Both the position numbers and the translations under genes were made by a program. A stretch of 5,444 nucleotides of DNA from Chloroflexi bacterium TMED70 (GTDB lineage: Bacteria; Chloroflexota; Dehalococcoidia; Lucifugimonadales; Lucifugimonadaceae). Shown piece by piece: positions 5,403-5,444 of this stretch (within the stretch, counting starts at the first letter, position 1; every line of letters starts with the position of its first letter). The DNA is taken from the NCBI GenBank assembly GCA_002171675.1, contig NHDX01000020.1, positions 30,067-35,510 on the forward strand, in the 5' to 3' direction. The notes beneath the pieces were generated by a model, which saw only the letters and a list, made by a program, of their open reading frames with translations, was not told the DNA's origin and searched no databases.

Positions 5403-5444
5403 TTTTATTTCATTTTGTCCAAAAAAAGAACATAAATTTAATAC

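Noticed and set aside
5421..5427. T-run on the minus strand upstream of rpoD as the terminator tail of a preceding gene
   Set aside because: No GC-rich stem is visible in the few bases before it within the window, so it cannot be supported; it may just be part of an AT-rich promoter region.
1..5444. Defence system, phage, transposon, CRISPR or RNA gene
   Set aside because: All but about 160 bases is coding sequence for propeller enzymes, malate synthase and a sigma factor. No direct-repeat arrays, transposase motifs, terminal repeats or tRNA/rRNA-like segments were seen.

Overview
The window is a compact, AT-rich stretch of bacterial chromosome (about one third G+C by eye). It holds five protein genes, almost no spacer, and no RNA genes, mobile elements or CRISPR. 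The primary sigma factor and standard Shine-Dalgarno sites show a bacterium. The low G+C, the long insert between sigma regions 1.2 and 2.1, and the expanded beta-propeller paralogs would fit a streamlined low-GC marine lineage such as the SAR202/Dehalococcoidia side of Chloroflexota. That placement is a guess from recalled family features, not a search.

Left part, plus strand (1-2107): three tandem NHL-type beta-propeller genes resembling peptidyl-alpha-hydroxyglycine alpha-amidating lyase (PAL). The first is cut by the window edge; the next two are complete. Junctions are very tight (8 and 2 bases between stop and preferred start), with ribosome binding sites at or inside the preceding gene's 3' end, so this is an operon that is probably translationally coupled. 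The complete copies keep the His positions that bind zinc in animal PAL, as well as the Tyr/Arg of the GYxNxR motif. None shows a signal peptide, and no monooxygenase (PHM) partner is in view.

Right part, minus strand (5366 down to 2104): the primary sigma factor (rpoD/sigA), then 71 bases later a malate synthase (aceB family) that is recognisable but divergent. Both use TTG start codons with a Shine-Dalgarno site exactly 9 bases upstream. The malate synthase and the last propeller gene converge, and their stop codons overlap by 4 bases.

The most suggestive idea is metabolic. Characterised PAL enzymes release glyoxylate, and malate synthase consumes glyoxylate with acetyl-CoA. The propeller cluster could therefore be a set of carbinolamide lyases feeding glyoxylate to the neighbouring enzyme. 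This is inference: the genes are on opposite strands and no substrate can be read from the sequence. The sigma factor is housekeeping.
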